Assembly (NCBI GenBank): GCA_964475835.1
Contig: CAYYYL010000041.1
Coordinates: 1-24,809 of the forward strand
DNA: 24,809 bases
Reading direction: 5' to 3'
From: JABDCI01 sp964475835
GTDB taxonomy: Bacteria; Verrucomicrobiota; Verrucomicrobiia; JABWAM01
A program made the translations under genes and the position numbers. Under the pieces are notes generated by a model, which saw only the letters and a list, made by a program, of their open reading frames with translations, did not search any database and was not told the DNA's origin. Shown in pieces: positions 16,488 to 23,078 of the stretch (the stretch's first letter is position 1; every line of letters begins with the position of its first letter).

Positions 16488-17447
16488 TCAGAGCGCGTCG
16501 CGATACTCTTTCACCTGTTGGTTGGTCATCGGGAAGTAGCCATCCTTTTCAACAATTTTCTGCCCTTGCTTCGAAAGGACGTAGGTCAAAAACTCCTGAA
16601 CGATTGGCGTAAGCCCCCCTGTTTTGGGACGATTCGCATAGATGTAGAGAAACCTTGCGATGGGATATTTGAACGACGTGGCGTTCGCATAGTCCGCGGC
16701 AACAGGCTCCCCCTTATCGGCAATGGGAACCGCGCGAACTCCGGGCGTCTTGTAACCGATGCCACTATAACCGATGCCACCCAATTCTTTTTCCACTCCC
16801 TGCACCACGGAAGCGGAGCCGGGTTGTTCCTTCACATCCCCTGCAAAATCCCCGTTTTGGAGCGCGTGTTCCTTGAAGAATCCGTAGGTGCCGGAGGCTG
16901 AATTACGGCCGTACTTTGAGATCGGCTTGGAAGCCCATTCTCCGGTCAACCCCACATCCCCCCATGTCATGGCTGGCTTTCCACCGCGTTTGGCGGTGGA
17001 TGAAAAGATCGCATCGACCTGTTTGAGTGTCAGCGACTTGATGGGATTATCCTTATTCACGAACACCGCCAGGGCGTCTACGGCCACAGGGACTTCGAGA
17101 GGAAACACTCCGTATTTCTGAAAGAACTGGGTGCGTTCCTCGCTCTTCATTTTGCGGCTCATCGGCCCGAGTTGGGCAGACCCTTCGATCAAGGCGGGAG
17201 GCGCGGTGGACGATCCCTTTCCCTCAATCTGAATGTCGACGTTGGGATACAGCTTCTTGAACTCCTCCGCCCAGAAGGTCATGAGGTTGTTCAGTGTGTC
17301 GGAACCCACGCTATTGATGCTGCCAGAGACGCCGCTCTGCGGTTTGTATTCTGAGAGGTTCGCATCCACATGGGAGCTTTCGGCATGCGCGACGCGACTC
17401 AGAAGGGTCGCGCCAATCAGTGTGATGGCTAGATATTTTAGTTTCAT
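16488..17447 (-). CDS. pstS: Periplasmic phosphate-binding protein PstS
   Basis: From ATG 17447 the protein has 319 residues and begins MKLKYLAITLIGATLLSRVA, a signal peptide probably cut after AHA near residue 22. The open frame extends 13 codons upstream to a TTG, but that would put extra residues before the signal peptide, so it is unlikely. The mature part starts with the PstS phosphate-binding pattern (GSINSVGSDTLNNLM) and contains GKGSSTAPPALIEGSAQLGPMSR and later KYGRNSASGTYGFF, which supply ligands to the anion. It delivers phosphate to PstCAB. It follows the porin gene and a hairpin, and precedes a terminator-like hairpin. Confidence 0.95.
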   Translation of the reverse strand: MKLKYLAITLIGATLLSRVAHAESSHVDANLSEYKPQSGVSGSINSVGSDTLNNLMTFWAEEFKKLYPNVDIQIEGKGSSTAPPALIEGSAQLGPMSRKMKSEERTQFFQKYGVFPLEVPVAVDALAVFVNKDNPIKSLTLKQVDAIFSSTAKRGGKPAMTWGDVGLTGEWASKPISKYGRNSASGTYGFFKEHALQNGDFAGDVKEQPGSASVVQGVEKELGGIGYSGIGYKTPGVRAVPIADKGEPVAADYANATSFKYPIARFLYIYANRPKTGGLTPIVQEFLTYVLSKQGQKIVEKDGYFPMTNQQVKEYRDAL

Positions 17448-17464
17448 ATTTTTTAAGAGAGCGT

Positions 17465-17501
17465 GGAGGTGGATGCGATATACCAAGGAACATCCACCTC
17501 C
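17465..17501 (-). promoter_or_regulatory. Perfect 11-bp stem-loop between porin and pstS
   Basis: GGAGGTGGATG (17465-17475) and CATCCACCTCC (17491-17501) are exact reverse complements around a 15-base loop. It sits 19 bases after the porin stop and 17 bases before the pstS start. No U-run follows on the minus strand, so it looks less like an intrinsic terminator and more like an mRNA processing or 3'-end stabilising structure. Confidence 0.65.
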
Positions 17502-17520
17502 TTCCCCCCTTTAAGTCAGA

Positions 17521-18915
17521 TTAGAATTTCATGGCCACATCGAACTGGAACCGCTCGGTGTTGGCGGCGTTCTGATTCACCTGGGTGCCAAGCGCACCGG
17601 AGTTCACGACGTCCTTGATGGCCGTCACGTTCCAGTACGAAAGGCCAAGGCTGGCCCAGTCGGTCAGCATGTACGTCGCCTTGATGATGTGCCCCTTGTT
17701 GTTGGTGCCACCATTGCCGAAGTCGGAGTCCGAGAAGTTCGACAGGGTCGCATTCGCCCCAAGGAACTCATACCAGTAACCGAACTGCCACTGTCCCTTC
17801 TTCTTGGCTTCGCCAAGAATGCCACCCACCTTCCATCCTTCGTTCAGATAAGCATCGTTTCCGCTCAGGAGGCTGTTTCCACCCAGATTGCTGATGAATT
17901 CCCCCTGAAGACGGACGGGATATTTTTCCCAATAACCCAGACGCACCTCGTTATTGATTGAGAGCACATGGAAGTGATCCTCGAGCACGGTATTGCCAAA
18001 AAGTGCCGCCGTCGAATTACGAATCACCGCACTTGTTGGAACCGAAGCTCCCCCCACCGTGCGATCCTCGTTGTTCAGACCTTCGTAGTCATAAAAGGCA
18101 AGCGCCTGTTTGAGTTCGATTTTCTTCGGTACAACCTTCCATTCATATCCAGCCTGGTAACCGAACATGTAGGCGTCCTTACCACGAATTGATCCATCCG
18201 CCGGGCCCGAGGGGGATCCCGTCGCCGTGTTATTTTCCGTCAACACCCATTGCGAGACGTTGGCGAACACCGAGAATTCGTCCATGAACTTGTGTTTGTA
18301 CTGTTCCGCAAATCCTTCGGGCGTCAGGTCGCTATCGTAAACCATGTCGCTCTCCCAGAAGGGATTTTCGAATTTTCCTCCAGTCAGTTTGAGACCATTG
18401 ATGAAATCAGGCTCAAAGGACAGATAGGCCATGTCGATATTGATGTTCTTCTTGGAACCATAGTTGTCAAACGTGGTGTTGGTGCTGATGGCATCCGCGA
18501 GGGGACCCGAGGTGTCACCGGAGGCGAGACGCAGACCTGCGGTCCATTCCTTGGCACGGGCTTCCATTCCAAGGCGCAGACGCAAACGGTAACGCGTGCG
18601 ATCCTGCTCTTCGTTCACCCCTGTGAGAGTGCCCGCTACACGACGATTCCAGAACTGCTCGTAACGCACCCGGGCATCCCCATAAATCTTCAGTTCATCC
18701 AGCCAGCCGCCAATTTTCATTTTGGTGCCCGGAAATTGTTCACGCACATCCCCGAACATTTTTTCTTTGATTTCATTGGCTTCGCGTTGGGTCAGCAGCC
18801 CCTTCTTTTGAAGGGTTTCGACCAGGGCATCCGCCTGCGCGAAAACATTCCCAGTTCCCACCGCCATCAGCGCGAGCGCTGCAGCCAGGGAAAGTGTCAG
18901 TCGATTGAGTTTCAT
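17521..18915 (-). CDS. Outer-membrane beta-barrel porin, probably phosphate-starvation inducible
   Basis: From ATG 18915 the protein has 464 residues. The signal peptide MKLNRLTLSLAAALALMAV is probably cut after VFA near residue 26. A short helical region follows (LVETLQKKGLLTQREANEIKEKMFG), then a long series of amphipathic strands with aromatic girdles (LKIYGDARVRYEQFW, TRYRLRLRLGMEARA). The C-terminal FQFDVAMKF ends in Phe, the classic outer-membrane assembly signal. It resembles putative porins of the OprP/OprO-like type in placement more than in detail that I can verify. The start is decided by AAAGGAG five bases upstream; a longer open frame to 18978 lacks support. A Pho box upstream and pstS downstream indicate a role in phosphate entry. 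Confidence 0.85.
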   Translation of the reverse strand: MKLNRLTLSLAAALALMAVGTGNVFAQADALVETLQKKGLLTQREANEIKEKMFGDVREQFPGTKMKIGGWLDELKIYGDARVRYEQFWNRRVAGTLTGVNEEQDRTRYRLRLRLGMEARAKEWTAGLRLASGDTSGPLADAISTNTTFDNYGSKKNINIDMAYLSFEPDFINGLKLTGGKFENPFWESDMVYDSDLTPEGFAEQYKHKFMDEFSVFANVSQWVLTENNTATGSPSGPADGSIRGKDAYMFGYQAGYEWKVVPKKIELKQALAFYDYEGLNNEDRTVGGASVPTSAVIRNSTAALFGNTVLEDHFHVLSINNEVRLGYWEKYPVRLQGEFISNLGGNSLLSGNDAYLNEGWKVGGILGEAKKKGQWQFGYWYEFLGANATLSNFSDSDFGNGGTNNKGHIIKATYMLTDWASLGLSYWNVTAIKDVVNSGALGTQVNQNAANTERFQFDVAMKF

Positions 18916-18920
18916 TTTTT

Positions 18921-18927
18921 CTCCTTT
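18921..18927 (-). promoter_or_regulatory. Ribosome binding site of the porin gene
   Basis: On the minus strand AAAGGAG lies 5 bases before ATG 18915. It decides this start over the longer frame beginning at 18978 and is the clearest site on the minus strand of the window. Confidence 0.85.
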
Positions 18928-18932
18928 AAGTG

Positions 18933-18978
18933 TTGAAGGAGGAGCTTCCTCCTCCAGGGTCTGAAGCACCGGCTTCAA
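18933..18978 (-). repeat. Two hairpins in the porin leader, with outer inverted ends
   Basis: AGGAGGA (18938-18944 region) pairs with TCCTCCT (ending at 18953) around a 3-base loop. TGAAGC (18962-18967) pairs with GCTTCA (18972-18977) around ACCG. The outer ends TTGAAG (18933-18938) and CTTCAA (18973-18978) are also reverse complements, so the whole unit is nested. It would lie in the 5' leader of the porin mRNA and could be a leader control structure or a copy of a dispersed repeat. Confidence 0.55.
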
Positions 18979-18989
18979 ACTTGATGATG

Positions 18990-18995
18990 AAGGTA
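18990..18995 (-). promoter_or_regulatory. Candidate -10 element of the Pho-controlled promoter
   Basis: TACCTT on the minus strand lies 17 bases from the start of the last Pho half-site to its own start, a spacing that suits PhoB-activated promoters where the operator replaces the -35 box. The match to TATAAT is only moderate. Confidence 0.35.
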
Positions 18996-19005
18996 GGAGG
19001 ATCCT

Positions 19006-19045
19006 GTTACAGCCATATGACTCAATTGTGACGATCGTGTGACAA
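19006..19045 (-). promoter_or_regulatory. Pho box: four PhoB half-sites at exact 11-bp spacing
   Basis: Read on the minus strand the half-sites are TTGTCAC, TCGTCAC, GAGTCAT and CTGTAAC. On the plus strand they start at 19039, 19028, 19017 and 19006. All intervals are exactly 11 bp, the period of the known PhoB operator (CTGTCAT-type direct repeats separated by AT-rich 4-mers). The half-sites are oriented toward the porin gene, 91 bases upstream of its start. Two Pho-box units in tandem suggest strong induction under phosphate limitation. The divergent protease gene starts 46 bases away on the other side and could also be affected. Confidence 0.85.
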
Positions 19046-19090
19046 CATATTCCTTATTGATCTTTCCATGGCGCCTTTGACAATGCCCCC

Positions 19091-20323
19091 ATGAACCCCT
19101 TTCCCGCCCTTCTCCTTGGTCTATCCGGCATCCTTCTTGGACAAAATGATCCGACCAATAGCCCTCCTCTCCCCGAATCGGAACCGCTGAGCGCACCCGC
19201 GGAAGCACCCGCCCCGGAACCTGAACCCACCCTCGGAACGGAAGCAACTCCTCCTCCCGAGCCCGAGAAACCGGCAGAACCAAAACCGGAAATTCAGGTG
19301 CTCGATGCCAAACTTCCATTCGGAAAAGGACTTCTGACGGATGAAAACTACTGGCAGCAGACCCCTTACAGCTTCACTTCAGCGTGCCCCGCCCTGGCTT
19401 TGCAAAAGGTGTCCGTCACCACCACAGAAACCATCCTGCAATCCAAGGCGTCCTTTACGTTTCTTGACGAACCCGTCATCGAGTGTCTTGTTTATTTTAC
19501 AACCAACGACCTGCAGACGATCAAAATCAATCTCTACAACAAGGGGGATGTCACCCATGCCCGAACCGAGGAAATTCGAGCCCGGCAACAACGGATCGAG
19601 GCATTACTTAAACAGGCGATGGGAGCTCCCAAGCGGGTTGAAAATCGCATCGCCTCCGGAATGCGGGATGACTTCATGCGCTACAGCTCCGGAAGGGTTT
19701 GTTTTGATGTCAACGCAGAGCGGGGTGAATTCCTGGAAGTGACCATTTCCCAGGGCCCCGATCCCAGGGAAAAGAAGCCAGCTCCCACCTCCCTCCAATC
19801 CTCCGCACTAAAGCCCCCCTCACCCCAGCAGGACCTTTCCAGACTCGCCCTTGCCAATGTGAAAACCGAATCCAACGGCGACATCCTCATCCTGAACATG
19901 CCCATGGTCGACCAGGGGCAGAAGGGGTATTGCGTCGTGGCCACCATCGAAAGGGTCATGCGCTACTACCAGCAGAACATCGATGAACATCAACTTGCCA
20001 AAGTTTGCGGCACCGAGGCAGGAGGTGGCACATACCTGACCACCGCCCTCTCCGCTCTTCGTCAGATCGCCCCCGGACGCAAACTGGCGGTTCAGGAGAT
20101 CACCGGGGTGGCGACGCCTGGACGTCTTCAAAGTTTCATCTCGAAGGGCATTCCCATCTTCTGGTGCATCCCCCAGCATCTGCGGTTGATCATCGGCATC
20201 AATCCGAAAACACGCGAAATCATCTACACCGATTCCTGGGGTGTCGGTCACGAAAAAGACCGCATGGCCTTCCAGGCCGCCATCAACATGACCCAAGGAT
20301 TTTTTGTGGTGAAGCCTCATTAA
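19091..20323 (+). CDS. Secreted C39-like papain-fold cysteine protease
   Basis: This 410-residue protein starts with a short hydrophobic segment (PALLLGLSGILLG) that may act as a signal peptide, although it lacks basic residues. A Pro/Glu-rich linker (about 20-75) follows, then a middle region of unknown fold (about 80-240) and a C-terminal peptidase C39-like domain (about 265-410). The catalytic set is visible: Gln in DQGQKGYC, Cys281, His363 in PQHLRLIIG and Asp381 in YTDSWG. Family members cleave peptides; free-standing secreted C39-like proteins are mostly uncharacterised. No transporter is next to it, so a bacteriocin-processing role is not supported. It is divergent from the Pho-controlled porin operon and followed by a palindromic repeat. 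Confidence 0.75.
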   Translation: MNPFPALLLGLSGILLGQNDPTNSPPLPESEPLSAPAEAPAPEPEPTLGTEATPPPEPEKPAEPKPEIQVLDAKLPFGKGLLTDENYWQQTPYSFTSACPALALQKVSVTTTETILQSKASFTFLDEPVIECLVYFTTNDLQTIKINLYNKGDVTHARTEEIRARQQRIEALLKQAMGAPKRVENRIASGMRDDFMRYSSGRVCFDVNAERGEFLEVTISQGPDPREKKPAPTSLQSSALKPPSPQQDLSRLALANVKTESNGDILILNMPMVDQGQKGYCVVATIERVMRYYQQNIDEHQLAKVCGTEAGGGTYLTTALSALRQIAPGRKLAVQEITGVATPGRLQSFISKGIPIFWCIPQHLRLIIGINPKTREIIYTDSWGVGHEKDRMAFQAAINMTQGFFVVKPH

Positions 20324-20384
20324 ACATGATTCGGAAATGATATGGAATATCGGAAACATATCCGCAGCGAATATAAATTCAAAA

Positions 20385-20450
20385 CTGGAGGGCGACGCTC
20401 CGTCGTCGCCTTTTGTGTCGCGATGGCGACGACGGAGCGTCGCCCTCCAG
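20385..20450. repeat. Perfect 26-bp inverted repeat built of two GGCGACG-type palindromes
   Basis: Bases 20385-20410 and 20425-20450 are exact reverse complements separated by 14 bases. Each arm holds a smaller palindrome: GGCGACG, six bases, CGTCGCC (20391-20410 and 20425-20444). The same 20-base core occurs again at 22958-22977. It lies in the 189-base gap between the protease and helicase genes and could end transcription from the protease gene. It looks like a REP/BIME-type dispersed element. Confidence 0.9.
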
Positions 20451-20512
20451 GAGGAAAAAATTCATTCACAAGCTGCTGATCAGGCCGCTCGAGGCTTTTC
20501 AAACGGTTTTTT

Positions 20513-22924
20513 ATGTCCTTTCCCAATACCGAACAGGCCACGGTCATTAACGCGGTGAGGGAGTCCCTGCTTGTTCTTGCCCCCATGGGAACGGGCAAAA
20601 CGCGCACCGCCGCCGCTGCAATAGAACGTGCCATCGGCTCGGGGATCGAACCCGAGCGCATTCTTGGCCTCACCTTCACCAATCGCGCGGCCGAGGCCAT
20701 GCGCGCCGCCGTCGCCCAGGCCCTTCCGGCGGAAAGCCATCGGGTCCAGCTCTTCAACCTTCACGGCCTCTGTGCCCGATTGCTCCGCGAAGAGGGCAAA
20801 CTCGCGGATCTCCCTCCGGATTTTTCCATTCTCGACGAGGATGAAGCCTCCGAACTCCTATGGCAGTTCATCTCCAAACCGGATCGAAAGGAACGCTACC
20901 GGGACAAACCCAAACAGGCCCTCAATGCTTATGAGGAATATGTCGTTCGATACCTCCTTGCCGAATCCCTGGGCCCCATCCCGCCAGAGTTTCGCATGTA
21001 CCGGGATGCGCTCTATCGCGACGGCTGCGTCGATTTCACCGGCCTCATCGCCCGCGCCTATCGCATTTTGAAAATCCACCCCGAGGCGCGGGAACGCTGG
21101 CAGCATCGCTACGCATGGATGCTTGTGGACGAAGTACAGGACATCAATCTCGCCGAATACCAGATCATCTCCCTCCTCGGAGGCCTTCACCAGTGCGTCA
21201 AGTTCTTCGGGGACACCCATCAAACCATCTACGAATGGCGATTTGCCCAGCCGCGTGATGTGCTCGACGCCTTCACCCGAGACTTTCATCCCACGAAGCT
21301 TGCCCTCAAAACCAACTACCGCTGCTCGCCCCAGCTCGTGGACGCCACCAATGCTCTGCGACGGGAATTCATTCCAAGCAGTGATGCCTTCCCGGAAGCA
21401 TCCACCGCCGGGCCCGGAAATCTGACCCTTCAGGAGTTCGAAACATCCTCCGCTGAAACGCAAGCGGTCGTCTCCCAGATCGGAACCTGGCAACGTGAAG
21501 GTGTCGCGCTCGGAGAAATCGCCGTTCTAGCCCGTGAAAACCGTACTCTTGTGGAAATTTCCCTTGCTCTTCGCGGCGCCGAACTCCCCCACCTTGTGGC
21601 CGATGACTTTGATTTCTTCCGACGGCAGGAGGTGAAAGACGTCACCGCCGTTCTCGAACATCTGGTCACCCCTTTTCGACGGCATCCCATTCTGCGCCTC
21701 CTCAAACGATTCGGTGCACGCGCGGCAACCTTCGAGGGGTTTGAAAAATCGTGTGCGGGAACCGGCCTCCACCTCGGCTATCTCGTGCGTGGTGCCCCCG
21801 GCGATCCGTTGAATGCCCTGCTGGAGGCGTGGGATCGAAAACAAATTCTGGCCCTCGATACCGAGACCACCGGTCTTGATCCCCTTACGTCCGAAATCAT
21901 CCAGTTCTCCAGAATAGGCCAGGATCCCCAACGCACCTATTCCGAATTGATCCGCCCCTCTGGAAAGGTCGGCAGCAGTGTCTTCACCCATGGCTTCACC
22001 GATGACTTCCTCGCCCTTCAAGGACGGAACGTTGCAGCTGTATTGGAGGAGGGACTCCGATTTCATCCCGGTGAAATCCTCCTGGGTCACAATCTCGCGT
22101 ACGATCTCTGCATGCTGCGTCACGCCTGCGCCCGGATCGGCAGGAAATTCCATCCTCCCGTTTATTTTGACACCATGCCCCTGGCAGCCGCATGCCTTCC
22201 ACGCGAACAGCTCGCGGGACTGAGGCTCGGACATGTCGTCAAGGCGCTCGGGCTCTCGCTCACGGAGGCTCATCACGCCGACGCCGATGCGCTCGCATGC
22301 CTCCAGATTCTGGAAAAACTCATGCCCCAGCTTCGGGAAAAGCAGCCGGAACGCGTCCGCCTCATCGCTCAAATGGGAAGCGAGCTTGGGCTCGCTTTTC
22401 GCAAAGTCACCACTCTCCTGCAGCAGGCGCGCGATCTCGAATTCACAAGCCCCGACATTCCCTCGTTGATCGCTGGCATCTGGAAACTCCTTCAGAACAC
22501 CCCAGGGGAACACGACTACAAACAAAATCCCGCACGAACCCACCACGTGGAGGATCTTGCCGACGTTGCCCGCTTCCTGAATACGCGACGCGGACAACTC
22601 GCCCTCCCCACATTTCTCGAACAAGTCTCACTCAGTCGGCGGGACATGATGATGGATGTGGAGCCTCAGCGCGTCCGGCTTCTCACCGCGCACGCCGCCA
22701 AGGGACTGGAATTCGACGCCGTCATCCTTCCACGGCTGGTGAAACCCTGGATGGGATATTCCGAGGAGGAGGCGCGCGTGTTCTATGTGATGCTGACCCG
22801 TGCCCGGCGCCAGGTCTGGATGAGCTGGCCTCACAAACTCTCGGACCGTGGCATGCAGTCTACCGAGGCCTTGAAATACCTTTCCGCCATCAAGCCGTTT
22901 TGTGCTCCCGTCTTTGATGCATAA
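20513..22924 (+). CDS. UvrD-type SF1 helicase with inserted DEDDh (DnaQ-like) 3'-5' exonuclease
   Basis: This 803-residue protein has a full set of SF1A helicase motifs. They are Q motif (PNTEQATVINAV), Walker A APMGTGKT with Lys29, motif Ia LTFTNRAAEAM, motif II VDEVQD with Asp206-Glu207, motif III GDTHQTIYEWR (about 233-243), motif IV NYRCSPQLV (about 267), motif V LTAHAAKGLEFDAVILP (about 724-740) and motif VI EEARVFYVMLTRARRQ (about 753-768). Between IV and V lies a complete DEDDh exonuclease (about 445-610): ExoI LALDTETTGLD with Asp449 and Glu451, ExoII LLGHNLAYDL with Asp531, ExoIII HHADADA with His587 and Asp592. It should unwind DNA 3'-5' and trim 3' ends. An in-frame TGA at 20477 and no other start codon after it support ATG 20513. 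No ribosome site is seen. The gene stands alone between palindromic repeats. Confidence 0.9.
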   Translation: MSFPNTEQATVINAVRESLLVLAPMGTGKTRTAAAAIERAIGSGIEPERILGLTFTNRAAEAMRAAVAQALPAESHRVQLFNLHGLCARLLREEGKLADLPPDFSILDEDEASELLWQFISKPDRKERYRDKPKQALNAYEEYVVRYLLAESLGPIPPEFRMYRDALYRDGCVDFTGLIARAYRILKIHPEARERWQHRYAWMLVDEVQDINLAEYQIISLLGGLHQCVKFFGDTHQTIYEWRFAQPRDVLDAFTRDFHPTKLALKTNYRCSPQLVDATNALRREFIPSSDAFPEASTAGPGNLTLQEFETSSAETQAVVSQIGTWQREGVALGEIAVLARENRTLVEISLALRGAELPHLVADDFDFFRRQEVKDVTAVLEHLVTPFRRHPILRLLKRFGARAATFEGFEKSCAGTGLHLGYLVRGAPGDPLNALLEAWDRKQILALDTETTGLDPLTSEIIQFSRIGQDPQRTYSELIRPSGKVGSSVFTHGFTDDFLALQGRNVAAVLEEGLRFHPGEILLGHNLAYDLCMLRHACARIGRKFHPPVYFDTMPLAAACLPREQLAGLRLGHVVKALGLSLTEAHHADADALACLQILEKLMPQLREKQPERVRLIAQMGSELGLAFRKVTTLLQQARDLEFTSPDIPSLIAGIWKLLQNTPGEHDYKQNPARTHHVEDLADVARFLNTRRGQLALPTFLEQVSLSRRDMMMDVEPQRVRLLTAHAAKGLEFDAVILPRLVKPWMGYSEEEARVFYVMLTRARRQVWMSWPHKLSDRGMQSTEALKYLSAIKPFCAPVFDA

Positions 22925-22955
22925 CCCCATTAGCAATTTAAAAAATAAGTTTCAA

Positions 22956-22979
22956 AAGGCGACGACGGAGCGTCGCCTT
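22956..22979. repeat. Solo copy of the palindromic repeat downstream of the helicase gene
   Basis: AAGGCGACG pairs with CGTCGCCTT around ACGGAG, a 9-bp stem. The 20-base core (22958-22977) is identical to the right arm of the element at 20425-20444. It lies 32 bases after the helicase stop and may act as its transcription end. Confidence 0.85.
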
Positions 22980-23078
22980 CCGTAAAAACAGCAACTCACA
23001 CACGCAAAGCCGCCCGGAGATTAGAATTAAAATCGCATTTCCGTTCCCTCCCCACATCAGGTAGACTGTCTTTTCCGG

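Noticed and set aside
17448..17486. Upstream TTG start for pstS
   Set aside because: It would place 13 residues before a well-formed signal peptide that begins at ATG 17447.
18916..18978. Longer porin start at 18978
   Set aside because: AAAGGAG sits at good distance from ATG 18915, and the extension runs through the hairpin region before the signal peptide.
21527..22624. A 365-codon minus-strand open frame opposite the helicase
   Set aside because: The plus-strand frame has all helicase and exonuclease motifs; this one has none.
20385..22979. Palindromic repeats read as a CRISPR array
   Set aside because: Only three core copies, two of them inverted to each other, with no regular spacers and no cas genes.
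20385..22979. Helicase gene as a composite transposon bounded by the repeats
   Set aside because: No transposase, no target duplication, and the repeats are palindromic rather than terminal inverted repeats.
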